Of a stretch of DNA of 64,000 nt, positions 46,706-55,332 are shown in pieces; position 1 is the stretch's first letter, and each line of letters starts with the position of its first letter. The position numbers and the translations under genes are program-made. The notes beneath the pieces are model-generated. The model searched no databases. It was not told where the DNA came from and was given only the letters and a program-made list of their open reading frames with translations. The stretch lies in assembly GCF_047717795.1 (NCBI RefSeq), contig NZ_CP159808.1, positions 1,798,001 through 1,862,000 of the forward strand, written 5' to 3'. Origin of the DNA: Marisalimonas sp016777705. GTDB lineage: Bacteria; Pseudomonadota; Alphaproteobacteria; Puniceispirillales; Marisalimonadaceae.

Positions 46706-47935
46706 TTATAAGCCTCTATGATCAAATTGAAAAAAATTTAATAAATCTCCCTTCACAACACTTTCATATTCCATAGGTATTTCTACTATACCATCTGCAC
46801 CTGTTAATGAAGAAATAACTCCAGCCCCTTTTCTTCCGTGAAGCATAATAAAAGATTTAGCATCTTCATTAATAATTTTAGCTCGAAGATATTCTGCCCT
46901 ACCTGTTTTTTTATTATGGACAAAACCAGATGGTAATTTAATCCTTAAAGGATTTAAATTTACTCCTCCAGCAAGCTTAATGATTAAAGGTTTTATTAAT
47001 AGTTTAGTACATACAAAGGCGGCTACAGGATTACCAGGAAGACAAAAGATTATTTTTTTACCTAATAAACCAATAGCCATAGGCTTGCCTGGTTTTATTG
47101 CTAATTGCCATACTATACATTTTGCACCTATATCTTTAAGAGCATTTTGAGTGTGATCCTCTATTCCGTCTGAGGCTCCACCTGATGAAATGACCACGTC
47201 ACTTTTAGATAAGCACTCATCATACTTATTGGCTAAATCTTTCCTTTTATCTTTAACTATTCCCATATCAATAGTTTCTAAATAATTAGAATTTAATAAA
47301 GAAAGTAACATTGGCCTATTAGCATCGTAAATTTGACCATTTAATCTTTCTTTAGATATAGAATTTACTAGCTCATCACCTGTAGAAATAACTGACACTT
47401 TTATTTTATCATAAACCTCTATTTCAGTATTTCCAGATGCAGCAAGTTGACCTATATCAGCAGAATTAATAATTTTACCTTTATTTACCACTATTTCATC
47501 TTTTTTTAGATTCTCTCCAATAGGGCGAATATTTTGGTTTTTAGTAACATGCTCTCTTATTATGACTTGATTACCAATTCTTTCACAGTGCTCATGCATG
47601 ATTACTGTATCAATCCCTTTTGGAGTAACTGCACCTGTATAAATTTCTATAGCTTCATTAGGATGTATTATTTTGTTATAAGGATGCCCTGCTTTTGCGA
47701 TGCCCACCACTTTCAATTTTAATTGTGGATTAGATACAATTGTTTTATGCAAGATTCCGTAGCCATCAACTGCAGAATTTGTCGTAGATGGTAAATTTAT
47801 TTCACTTTTGATCGTTGAACAATTCACTCTATCTAATGAGTTTACAATTGGTATTTTAACTGTTTCGTTTTTCAAACTAATTGTTTCAATCAGTTTTTTT
47901 TTAGCATCTTCTAACTTTGTAGGTTTTACAAACAT
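46706..47935 (-). CDS. moeA: Molybdopterin molybdenumtransferase MoeA
   Basis: A 409-residue enzyme inserting metal into molybdopterin. The MoeA layout includes the domain SAVDGYGI near the N-terminus, the MoCF-type motif SSGGASDGIEDH, KPGKPMAIGLLGKKIIFCLPGNPVA, and a C-terminal beta-barrel domain IV. It is on the opposite strand to fdhD-mobAB, after the formate dehydrogenase genes. It could insert molybdate or tungstate. Confidence 0.93.
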   Translation of the reverse strand: MFVKPTKLEDAKKKLIETISLKNETVKIPIVNSLDRVNCSTIKSEINLPSTTNSAVDGYGILHKTIVSNPQLKLKVVGIAKAGHPYNKIIHPNEAIEIYTGAVTPKGIDTVIMHEHCERIGNQVIIREHVTKNQNIRPIGENLKKDEIVVNKGKIINSADIGQLAASGNTEIEVYDKIKVSVISTGDELVNSISKERLNGQIYDANRPMLLSLLNSNYLETIDMGIVKDKRKDLANKYDECLSKSDVVISSGGASDGIEDHTQNALKDIGAKCIVWQLAIKPGKPMAIGLLGKKIIFCLPGNPVAAFVCTKLLIKPLIIKLAGGVNLNPLRIKLPSGFVHNKKTGRAEYLRAKIINEDAKSFIMLHGRKGAGVISSLTGADGIVEIPMEYESVVKGDLLNFFQFDHRGL

Positions 47936-47936
47936 T

Positions 47937-48656
47937 TTAATTCTTTATTAGAAGATCATAATTTTCAGTGATAAATTGATTGATCAATTCTTTATCTATT
48001 GCAAAATTTACACCTGCATCGATATCTGCCTCTTTTGTATAAATAGCGTCAACCATACCAATTAACTCCCCATTTTTATTTACTAAAGGTGCTCCAGAAG
48101 CACCCGGGTTTACAGCGGCATCTGTTTGAATAAAGTTTTCAATTTGATTAAAGCCTAAATTTTTTCTGTTTTGTGCCGATATAATACCGCATGACAAACT
48201 CAGCCCTAAACCAAAACTATTTCCTATGACACAAACTGGATTTCCGATATTTAAATTTCCTTGTGAAGTTTTTATTGCCAGTCCCTTAACGTTGGATTTT
48301 AAAACAGCTATATCTCTTTTTAAGTCAACCAATACTACTTCTGCTTGTTGAGTAATATTGTTATAATCTTTAATATCTACCACTTTTGCATTTTTAATTA
48401 CATGCGCGGCAGTCATAATAAAGCTTGTGTTTTCAGTCTTTTGATCTGCTGATACATAAAAACCTGTTCCTGCTGGAGCTGTTCCTAACGGAGCTCCAAA
48501 TCCAGGCCTATTATATCCTGGCCAAGTAGGCAAAACAATTACAGTTGACTTATATGATAATTTCCATGCGCGTGATGCATCATCACCATGTGCACTAAAT
48601 GGTAAAAATAAAATATTTACTATAAAAACATAAATAATATATTTTATTTTAATCAT
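47937..48656 (-). CDS. Exported trypsin-like serine protease
   Basis: A 239-residue protein with a signal peptide ending near FSAHGDD. The chymotrypsin-fold triad is His85 (MTAAHVIKN), Asp115 (KRDIAVLK) and Ser188 (NPGASGAPLV). It has no PDZ domain, unlike DegP. It therefore acts in the periplasm, where the formate dehydrogenase catalytic subunit also resides. It is 1 bp from moeA and 31 bp from the miniprotein gene. Confidence 0.87.
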   Translation of the reverse strand: MIKIKYIIYVFIVNILFLPFSAHGDDASRAWKLSYKSTVIVLPTWPGYNRPGFGAPLGTAPAGTGFYVSADQKTENTSFIMTAAHVIKNAKVVDIKDYNNITQQAEVVLVDLKRDIAVLKSNVKGLAIKTSQGNLNIGNPVCVIGNSFGLGLSLSCGIISAQNRKNLGFNQIENFIQTDAAVNPGASGAPLVNKNGELIGMVDAIYTKEADIDAGVNFAIDKELINQFITENYDLLIKN

Positions 48657-48686
48657 TCTTTTTATTCGTTAAGTTTATTTTAGTTA

Positions 48687-48809
48687 CTATAATCTCACGT
48701 TAATACTAGACATAACATTTGCAGAATCCATACCTATATTTATCAATATATAATAAGCTACAACACCAACTACTATACTAAAAACTCCACTTGTTAATAC
48801 CATTTTCAT
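48687..48809 (-). CDS. 40-residue membrane miniprotein
   Basis: A short frame encodes a protein beginning MKMVLTSGVFSIVVGVVAYY, one transmembrane helix, then a polar tail ending SSINVRL. The ribosome site is excellent (AAAAGGAGAAATCA before the ATG at 48809). It fills the gap between the WD40-cytochrome gene and the protease gene, both on this strand. It resembles small subunits of membrane complexes only in form; I do not recognise a family. Confidence 0.6.
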   Translation of the reverse strand: MKMVLTSGVFSIVVGVVAYYILINIGMDSANVMSSINVRL

Positions 48810-48822
48810 TGATTTCTCCTTT

Positions 48823-50172
48823 TTAGTTTGTCACTTTTTTTAAATATTTAATTAAATCACGTCTATCTTCATATTTTTTCATTCTTTGAATAGGCATTTT
48901 AGTTCCTGGTGTTACTTTATCTGGACCCTCATCAAATAATTGATTAATTGTGCTTTCATTCCAAATCAAGTCTGATTTTATTAATGCCTCAGAATATTTA
49001 TACCCTTTTAATGTTCCAGCTTCCCTACCAAATACTTTATATAAAGTTGGCCCTGCCCTTTTTTTCCCATTTAATGTTAAAGTATGGCAAACACTGCACT
49101 TCCTTGCAAATTGTTTTTCTCCATTCTCAACTTTCCTAATTGGGTTAAACCTTCTTGCTGGACCAGGTCTTTCTAGTATTTCAGGTGGAAAGTCAAAAAT
49201 TTCCCATCGAGTTAAAAAGTCGTCTAACCCTGCTACAATTAATGAAGAGTCATTTGGAAATAAAATATTATCCCATATTGGTCCGTTTACTGCGTTAAAA
49301 TCTCTCACCAAAGCCCATTTTTGGGTATCGAGGATTATCATCCTTCCTTTTGCATTTCCAAAACTTATTAAATTTTCATTTTTTAAATAGTACATTGATA
49401 GGATTGGAGTTCTATCCTCTCCTATTTCTAGTATTTTTTTATCTTTGTTATATTCGCTTATGATAATTTTCCCATCAATTGATCCATATGCAATAAAATT
49501 GTTTTGTTCACTTACCTCAAATACAGATACACCCCAACCATTTTTTATGAGTGGTCTAACAAATTCTCCATTTGATCTGTTCCATAATCTTATTTCACCA
49601 TCATAACCTGAGCTATATATATATTTATTATCATCAGAAAATTTTACTGAATAAACAGGTCCTTTGTGACCTTTAATAAATCTGATATTTTTTCTTTTTT
49701 CTATATCCCAATACCCAATGCTTCCGTCCCAACTAGCCGTTAGTAAATATTTACCATCTTTTGAAAAGTCTATATCTACTACTTTACCTTTATGTTTACC
49801 TAATATGTTTGGATTAATTTCATCGTTTTTTACTAGTGGTTCACTAATTTTCCAAAGTATTACCTTATAATCATCTCCACCGGAGGCTAATAAATTATTT
49901 GATGGTGAAAATTTAACTGTATTTACTGAAGCATCATGCCCAATCAAAGTATTATTTTCTTTAATTGGATTTAGGTTCCAAATTACAACGGAATAATCAA
50001 AGCTTGCACTTGCTAAATATTTATTATTATTTGAAACGGCTAGTCCCTTTACTGGACCACCATGAGCTGTATATTGTTCTATGGAAAAAGCATTATTTAT
50101 TAATAAAAAAAAAGGCATCACAAAAAGTAATAATTTTTGGATGCCTTTATAAATTTCTAATTTAAACGTCAT
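48823..50172 (-). CDS. WD40-repeat protein fused to cytochrome c
   Basis: A 449-residue exported protein with a signal peptide ending near NNAFSIE. Six or seven WD40 repeats follow (for example ASASFDYSVVIWNL, LLASGGDDYKVILWKI and LLTASWDGSIGYWDI), forming a propeller over residues ~30-330. A class I cytochrome c ends the protein, with heme site CSVCH at residues 359-363 and an axial Met in GTKMPIQRM. It likely carries electrons in the periplasm next to the formate dehydrogenase, or tethers partners. Confidence 0.9.
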   Translation of the reverse strand: MTFKLEIYKGIQKLLLFVMPFFLLINNAFSIEQYTAHGGPVKGLAVSNNNKYLASASFDYSVVIWNLNPIKENNTLIGHDASVNTVKFSPSNNLLASGGDDYKVILWKISEPLVKNDEINPNILGKHKGKVVDIDFSKDGKYLLTASWDGSIGYWDIEKRKNIRFIKGHKGPVYSVKFSDDNKYIYSSGYDGEIRLWNRSNGEFVRPLIKNGWGVSVFEVSEQNNFIAYGSIDGKIIISEYNKDKKILEIGEDRTPILSMYYLKNENLISFGNAKGRMIILDTQKWALVRDFNAVNGPIWDNILFPNDSSLIVAGLDDFLTRWEIFDFPPEILERPGPARRFNPIRKVENGEKQFARKCSVCHTLTLNGKKRAGPTLYKVFGREAGTLKGYKYSEALIKSDLIWNESTINQLFDEGPDKVTPGTKMPIQRMKKYEDRRDLIKYLKKVTN

Positions 50173-50186
50173 TATTATTATTTAAA

Positions 50187-51245
50187 TTACTCTGCGGGTT
50201 CAGGTTTTTTGTTTTTTTCGTCTTCTTCCTTTACCCATAGATTATGATGTTCTTTAGCCCAGTTTCTATCAACTTTACCACTATTCATCGCATCAATTGC
50301 CCCTTCCATACCCACAGAACCTATGTAAATATGTGCAATTATCATTATCATCAATCCAAGTGATACAATACCATGCCACAACTGATTATATTGTTGTTCC
50401 TGAATAGCTGTTAAATTTGTTGGTAAGTCTAAACCAAAAACATTTAACATTGCGAATGTTTCTGAAAACATATTTGTTTCAAAAGGAAACATTAGTGCTA
50501 TACCCGACATGCTTACTGATAAGCCACCAATCATAGTTATCCAAAAGATCATTTTTTGGCCAGCATTAAACTTCTTTGCAGGTGGATGCATTCCAGCTTT
50601 GAAAATTCCACCACCTTTTTTTAACCATTCCCAATCAATTTTTGTTGGTATGTTATGCCTTACCCATAATATAAAGGCTATTGCAAGACCTATCATAAAC
50701 CCAAATGACAAATAGTTATGAATATATTTTCCAAAAACAGTAATGGCACTAAAAAATTCAGGCCCTAAAATTGGTAACAACACATATCTACCATACAACA
50801 TATTTAATCCGGTAAAGGCTAAGAGTACAAAAGAACCGGCCATTAACCAATGAGCAAATCTATCAATTGTAGCAAACCTTAGTATTGTTTGACCAGTCAA
50901 TCCCGATTCTACTTTAATTTTACCTCTATAAAGATAGAAGACTATTAATAAGCCAATAATTCCAGCTAAACCAATTCCACCAAATACAGAAACAGGACCA
51001 TTTCTAAGAGCTCTCCAATTATCACCTTCTGATTGGATCATAACTGCTGCCAACTCATCTTTCATTTGAGTTGATCCGGTATTCCCATTCCTTATAAATC
51101 TCCACAAATCAGCGTCAGATTTTAATCCTAATGTTTCCCCTGGAACTTCACCTTTTGTCTGTGCAAACACTACGTTTGAATTAGTAATGATAGCAACATT
51201 CATTATGAATACTATCATGATTCCGGCTATTAATTTTTGTAACAT
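50187..51245 (-). CDS. fdhC: Formate dehydrogenase cytochrome b (gamma) subunit
   Basis: A 352-residue membrane protein with a signal-like first segment, a periplasmic loop and five or so helices. Histidines in DRFAHWLMAG, YIHNYLSFGF, LWHGIVSL and IAHIYIGS can ligate the hemes. It matches the TIGR01583-type gamma subunit, which anchors the alpha-beta module and passes electrons to quinone. GGAGGAAA precedes the start. It lies 15 bp upstream of the WD40-cytochrome gene, as in one operon. Confidence 0.93.
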   Translation of the reverse strand: MLQKLIAGIMIVFIMNVAIITNSNVVFAQTKGEVPGETLGLKSDADLWRFIRNGNTGSTQMKDELAAVMIQSEGDNWRALRNGPVSVFGGIGLAGIIGLLIVFYLYRGKIKVESGLTGQTILRFATIDRFAHWLMAGSFVLLAFTGLNMLYGRYVLLPILGPEFFSAITVFGKYIHNYLSFGFMIGLAIAFILWVRHNIPTKIDWEWLKKGGGIFKAGMHPPAKKFNAGQKMIFWITMIGGLSVSMSGIALMFPFETNMFSETFAMLNVFGLDLPTNLTAIQEQQYNQLWHGIVSLGLMIMIIAHIYIGSVGMEGAIDAMNSGKVDRNWAKEHHNLWVKEEDEKNKKPEPAE

Positions 51246-51272
51246 TTTTTCCTCCGAACAAATATTGAAATT

Positions 51273-51473
51273 CTAGTAACTTCTTTGTCTAGATGTATGC
51301 AATTTAAGCGTTGTTATTTGCTTTTCTGATAATTTAGAATCTTTTTTACCAAGATATACGCCTTTTTCATAATTTAAAACTCTATTTTGTTCTTCCTGTC
51401 TGCAAGAACTTATGAATATGGTGCTAATTGCAAATAATATTAACAATGTAATTTTATTAATCATTTTAAGCAT
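51273..51473 (-). CDS. Small lipoprotein in formate dehydrogenase operon
   Basis: A 66-residue lipoprotein. The signal peptide ends in the lipobox ISSC, followed by RQEEQN and a short charged tail containing YEKGVYLGKKDS. Start at 51473 with GAGGAAAAT upstream. It lies between the beta and gamma subunit genes. Function unknown; small lipoproteins here recur in related clusters. Confidence 0.7.
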   Translation of the reverse strand: MLKMINKITLLILFAISTIFISSCRQEEQNRVLNYEKGVYLGKKDSKLSEKQITTLKLHTSRQRSY

Positions 51474-51507
51474 ATTTTCCTCAATTCTATCTAGGTTATT
51501 TAGAATC

Positions 51508-51539
51508 AAAAAAAGGCGGGAACTAATGTTCCCGCCTTT
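51508..51539 (-). terminator. Intrinsic terminator after fdhB
   Basis: A perfect 12-bp stem AAAGGCGGGAAC-taat-GTTCCCGCCTTT at 51512-51539 is followed, on the minus strand, by seven T. It stands between fdhB and the lipoprotein-gamma-WD40 genes. Distal genes must therefore depend on read-through or on their own promoter. Confidence 0.88.
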
Positions 51540-51551
51540 CTAATATTCAAT

Positions 51552-52142
51552 TTAACCTTTTAATTGGTATGCAGTGCCCCAACCCCATGCTCCTGAGCCA
51601 AAACCGCGGGCTACCACTCTTTCTCTAAAGATATTGGCAACTTCATCACCGTCTCCTGCTAATAAAGCTTTTGTAGAACACATTTCTGCACATGCTGGTA
51701 ACTTTCCTTCTGCAAGTCTATTACGACCATACTTTTGGAATTCATCACCTGACATATCTGTTTCTGGACCACCAGCGCAGAATGTACATTTATCCATTTT
51801 CCCTCTTGAGCCATAATTTCCTGCTTGAGGATATTGAGGAGCTCCAAAAGGACATGCATAAAAACAATATCCACAGCCTATGCATAAATCCTTTGAGTGA
51901 AGAACCACACCTTGATCTGTCTCGTAGAAACAGTCTACAGGACACACAGCCATACACGGTGCATCTGAACAATGCATACATGCAACTGATATAGACCTTT
52001 CACCAGGCTTACCATCCTGAATAGTTACAACTCTTCTTCTGTTAATTCCCCATGGGACTTCATGTTCGTTTTTACATGCTGTCACACAAGCATTACACTC
52101 AATACATCTTTCTGCATCGCATAAGAACTTCATTCGTGCCAT
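51552..52142 (-). CDS. fdhB: Formate dehydrogenase iron-sulfur (beta) subunit
   Basis: A 196-residue ferredoxin-like subunit with 16 cysteines in four cluster motifs: CIECNACVTAC, CSDAPCMAVCP, CIGCGYCFYACP and CTFC...CAEMC. It carries electrons from the catalytic subunit to the cytochrome b subunit. It lacks a signal peptide and is presumably exported together with the Tat-signal-bearing alpha subunit. It begins 12 bp after fdhA. Confidence 0.95.
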   Translation of the reverse strand: MARMKFLCDAERCIECNACVTACKNEHEVPWGINRRRVVTIQDGKPGERSISVACMHCSDAPCMAVCPVDCFYETDQGVVLHSKDLCIGCGYCFYACPFGAPQYPQAGNYGSRGKMDKCTFCAGGPETDMSGDEFQKYGRNRLAEGKLPACAEMCSTKALLAGDGDEVANIFRERVVARGFGSGAWGWGTAYQLKG

Positions 52143-52154
52143 TTTAAGTCTCCC

Positions 52155-55046
52155 TTAAGCTAGTTCAATTTCACACAAAGAGCACTTACTCTCTTGCATC
52201 TGGGTTACAACATCATATCCGTAAGTCATCGCTGTATTTGCGGATTCACCTAACACATAAGGATCAGAACCTTGAGGATATTTAGACCTTAGATCTTTAC
52301 CTTCCATATGGCCTCCAAAATGGAAAGGTAAGAAAGCTACACCTTTTGCAACTCTTTCAGTGACTTGTGCCATCACTTTAATCCTTGCGCCTTCTGGCGT
52401 TGCCACCCAAACCATTGCTCCATTTCTTATACCTTTAGAATTAGCATCAAATGTGTTTATTTCTACAAACATATCTTGTTGCAATTCTGCAAGCCATGGA
52501 TTTGATCTAGTTTCATCTCCACCACCTTCATACTCAACCAATCTTCCTGAAGTAAGGATTATTGGAAATTTCTTAGAGTGGTCGACATCTTGAATAGACT
52601 TATAAAGAGTAGGCAGTCTATAAGCCATTCTATCAGAGTATGTAGGATAATCAGCTACAAGATCTCTTCTTGAAGTATATAACGGCTCTCTATGCAACGG
52701 AATTGGGTCTGGGAATGTCCAAACCTTAACTCTTGCTTTTGCATTTCCAAATGGTGCGCAACCATGCTTAATTGCAACCCTTTGAATACCACCAGATAAG
52801 TCAACTTTCCAGTTAGTTTTATCACCAGCTACTTTATCAATCGCTGCTTTTTCTTTGGCTGTTAAATCTTTATCCCAACCAAGTTTCTTAAGCATGGCCA
52901 TTGTAAACTGAGGATAACCGTCCTTGATTTCAGAACCAACAGGATATGAGCCTTCTGCTAAGAGATTATTTCCCTCATGCTCAACTCCAAATCTAGCTCT
53001 AAAACATAGACCACCTTCAGCAACTGGCTTTGAGGTGTCATATAGTAAAGGTGTTCCAGGATGTTTCATCTCTGGATTTCCCCAACAAGGCCAAGGAAGA
53101 CCGTAATAATCACCATCAACCTCACTACCTACAGCTTGTAATGTAGTTCTGTCGAAAACATGTTGATTCTTCATGTGAGCTTTTAATCTCTCTGGTGACT
53201 GTCCGGTATATCCGATGGTCCACATTCCTGAGTTAAACTCTCGTGTTACGTCTTCAATTAAAGGTTCGTCGTTAGTAACCTTGATTTGCCTAAACATGCG
53301 ATCTGCAAAACCAAATTTTTTAGCAAACTTATACATGATTGTATGATCAGGTAATGAATCAAATGAAGGCTCAATAACTTTTTCTCTCCACTGAAGAGAT
53401 CTGTTAGAAGCAGTCACCGATCCATAGGTCTCAAACTGAGTTGTTGATGGAAGTAAATATACGCCATCAGTTTTGTCTGAAAGCACAGCTGAAACAGTTG
53501 GATATGGATCAATTACTACCATTAAATCCAATTTCTCCATTGCAACTTTCATTTCTTTCATTCTTGTTTGAGAGTTTGGTGCGTGACCCCAGAATACCAT
53601 TGCCTTAAGGTTATCAGGCTGTTCAATGTTGGCTTTGTTTTCTAAAACTCCGTCAATCCATCTAGAAACTGGTATACCTTTTTGGTTCATGAGACTCTTA
53701 GTCTTACCGTCTTTACCTTTCATAGAAGCAAATCTTGCTTTAATCCAGTTATAGTCCTCACCCCATACTCTTGACCAGTGTTTCCATGCACCAGCTGAAA
53801 GACCATAATATCCCGGTAATGAATGTGATAAGATACAAAAGTCAGTAGCTCCCTGAACATTATCGTGTCCACGGAAAATATTAGCACCACCACCTGCAGT
53901 ACCCATATTACCTAAGGCTAATTGAAACGCACAATACGCTCTTGTATTATTATTTCCGTTAGTGTGCTGAGTTCCCCCCATACACCAGATAAATGTACCA
54001 GGCCGACTGTTTGCCATTATTTTAGCAACTCTTTTAAGCTGTGAACCTGGAACACCTGTCACTCTTTCAGTTTCTTCTGGGTTCCATTTTTTTACTTCAG
54101 CTCTAACGTCGTCCATACCATAAACACGTTGCCTAATAAATTCTTTATCTTCCCATTTATTTTCAAAGATATGCCACATGATACCCCAGATTAGAGCAAC
54201 GTCAGATCCAGGACGAAATCTTACATATTCATCTGCGTGAGCTGCTGTTCTTGTAAATCTTGGATCACAGACAATTAGTGGAGCATTATTTTGCTCTTTT
54301 GCTTTCATTAAATGCATTAATGAAACCGGATGAGCTTCAGCTGGATTTCCACCAATTACAAAAATTGCTTTTGAGTTGTGAATATCATTATATGAGTTTG
54401 TCATTGCCCCATAGCCCCAAGTGTTTGCAACACCAGCAACTGTAGTAGAGTGACAAATTCTTGCTTGGTGGTCTCCGTTATTTGATCCCCAATAAGCATA
54501 AAATTTTCTAAACAAATAAGATTGCTCATTATTAAATTTAGCAGAACCTAACCAGTAAACTGAATCAGGGCCTGAAGACTTTCTGATTGATTCCATCTTG
54601 TCGCCAATTTCATTAATGGCATCATCCCAAGACATTCTTGTCCATTTTCCGCTAACAAGCTTCATTGGATATTTAAGTCTTCTTTCTCCACTTGCTGTTT
54701 CTCTAACAGAAGCACCTTTAGCACAGTGAGCTCCGAGGTTAATTGGACTATCCCAACCTGGCTCTTGACCCGTCCAAACACCATTTTGAACTTCTGCCAT
54801 TACTGTACATCCAACAGAACAGTGTGTACAAACTGTTTTCTTCATTGATACCGCAGCACTTGAAACTGCTGCCTGAACAGGCTTTACATTAGATCCAACT
54901 AATGCAGCTGCTGTAGCTAATCCTCCGACTGCTAATCCAGAACCTTTTAAAAAAGCTCTTCTATCGACTACCTTTTCTGTAGCTTTACCGATGAAAGATG
55001 AAGTTTGGGAGCCTATCGCCACCCCGTTCGTCTTCTTTCTAAGCAT
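52155..55046 (-). CDS. fdhA: Formate dehydrogenase catalytic (alpha) subunit
   Basis: A 963-residue molybdopterin oxidoreductase. The Tat signal contains DRRAFLKGSG (residues 29-38), so the enzyme works in the periplasm. A [4Fe-4S] site uses Cys73, Cys76, Cys80 and Cys108. The metal ligand is Cys198 followed by His199 (RICHSTTVAG), so this is a cysteine and not a selenocysteine enzyme. Bis-MGD binding and the C-terminal domain (SGRLVEYEGGG...LSKRPQ-like LPFHFGG) are complete. TTAGGAGG precedes the ATG. Metal may be Mo or W. Confidence 0.96.
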   Translation of the reverse strand: MLRKKTNGVAIGSQTSSFIGKATEKVVDRRAFLKGSGLAVGGLATAAALVGSNVKPVQAAVSSAAVSMKKTVCTHCSVGCTVMAEVQNGVWTGQEPGWDSPINLGAHCAKGASVRETASGERRLKYPMKLVSGKWTRMSWDDAINEIGDKMESIRKSSGPDSVYWLGSAKFNNEQSYLFRKFYAYWGSNNGDHQARICHSTTVAGVANTWGYGAMTNSYNDIHNSKAIFVIGGNPAEAHPVSLMHLMKAKEQNNAPLIVCDPRFTRTAAHADEYVRFRPGSDVALIWGIMWHIFENKWEDKEFIRQRVYGMDDVRAEVKKWNPEETERVTGVPGSQLKRVAKIMANSRPGTFIWCMGGTQHTNGNNNTRAYCAFQLALGNMGTAGGGANIFRGHDNVQGATDFCILSHSLPGYYGLSAGAWKHWSRVWGEDYNWIKARFASMKGKDGKTKSLMNQKGIPVSRWIDGVLENKANIEQPDNLKAMVFWGHAPNSQTRMKEMKVAMEKLDLMVVIDPYPTVSAVLSDKTDGVYLLPSTTQFETYGSVTASNRSLQWREKVIEPSFDSLPDHTIMYKFAKKFGFADRMFRQIKVTNDEPLIEDVTREFNSGMWTIGYTGQSPERLKAHMKNQHVFDRTTLQAVGSEVDGDYYGLPWPCWGNPEMKHPGTPLLYDTSKPVAEGGLCFRARFGVEHEGNNLLAEGSYPVGSEIKDGYPQFTMAMLKKLGWDKDLTAKEKAAIDKVAGDKTNWKVDLSGGIQRVAIKHGCAPFGNAKARVKVWTFPDPIPLHREPLYTSRRDLVADYPTYSDRMAYRLPTLYKSIQDVDHSKKFPIILTSGRLVEYEGGGDETRSNPWLAELQQDMFVEINTFDANSKGIRNGAMVWVATPEGARIKVMAQVTERVAKGVAFLPFHFGGHMEGKDLRSKYPQGSDPYVLGESANTAMTYGYDVVTQMQESKCSLCEIELA
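55011..55027. repeat. 17-bp GC-rich near-repeat, copy in fdhA 5' end
   Basis: The plus-strand sequence GCCTATCGCCACCCCGT lies within codons ~7-13 of fdhA. It recurs with one mismatch at 55316-55332, 305 bp away. In so AT-rich a window, a GC-rich 17-mer repeated so closely is unlikely by chance. Confidence 0.5.
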
Positions 55047-55076
55047 AGTATTCCTCCTAATTTAGAATAATTAAAA

Positions 55077-55265
55077 TTAAAATCTCAAAGTTTCATAATA
55101 TGTTTTTACATGCTTTGTTTTCTGGTAGCCTGAACCAGTAGTGTTCATAGTCTCGTTAGCAGATACTGTTTTCGTTACGGTTGCAGCAACAGTTGCAGCA
55201 GCGGCAGTTATAGCAGCACCTTTTAAAAAGTCTCTTCTACCGTTTTTTGGTTTCTCACTTTTCAT
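55077..55265 (-). CDS. Formate dehydrogenase region Tat-target protein
   Basis: A 62-residue protein with a Tat signal (GRRDFLKGAAITAAAAT) and a short mature tail ending TKHVKTYYETLRF. It matches the TIGR02811 'formate dehydrogenase region TAT target' family, found only beside such enzymes. The function is unknown; it may become a small subunit or help export. It lies 30 bp upstream of fdhA in the operon. Confidence 0.9.
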   Translation of the reverse strand: MKSEKPKNGRRDFLKGAAITAAAATVAATVTKTVSANETMNTTGSGYQKTKHVKTYYETLRF

Positions 55266-55285
55266 TTTCTACTCCTCAATAATTA

Positions 55286-55303
55286 AGTTCAATTATTTGA
55301 ACT
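55286..55303. repeat. Inverted repeat upstream of Tat-target gene
   Basis: AGTTCAA-ttat-TTGAACT forms a 7-bp stem between torD-like and Tat-target genes. No T run follows, so it is not a convincing terminator. It may be an operator or RNA processing site. Confidence 0.35.
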
Positions 55304-55315
55304 CATGAAACAGGG

Positions 55316-55332
55316 GCCTATCGCTACCCCGT
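55316..55332. repeat. 17-bp GC-rich near-repeat, copy at end of torD-like gene
   Basis: The plus-strand sequence GCCTATCGCTACCCCGT spans the stop codon of the chaperone gene and the following spacer. It matches the copy at 55011-55027 at 16 of 17 bases. Confidence 0.5.

Noticed and set aside
51574..51994. Long open frames on the strand opposite fdhB
   Set aside because: They are shadows of a highly conserved Fe-S subunit gene, have no ribosome site and read as low-complexity cysteine-complement residues.
54420..54460. Possible selenocysteine site in fdhA
   Set aside because: The residue at the metal-ligand position is a normal cysteine codon (Cys198), with no in-frame TGA in the gene.
55286..55303. 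Terminator before the Tat-target gene
   Set aside because: The stem is AT-rich and no T run follows on either strand, so I list it only as an inverted repeat.
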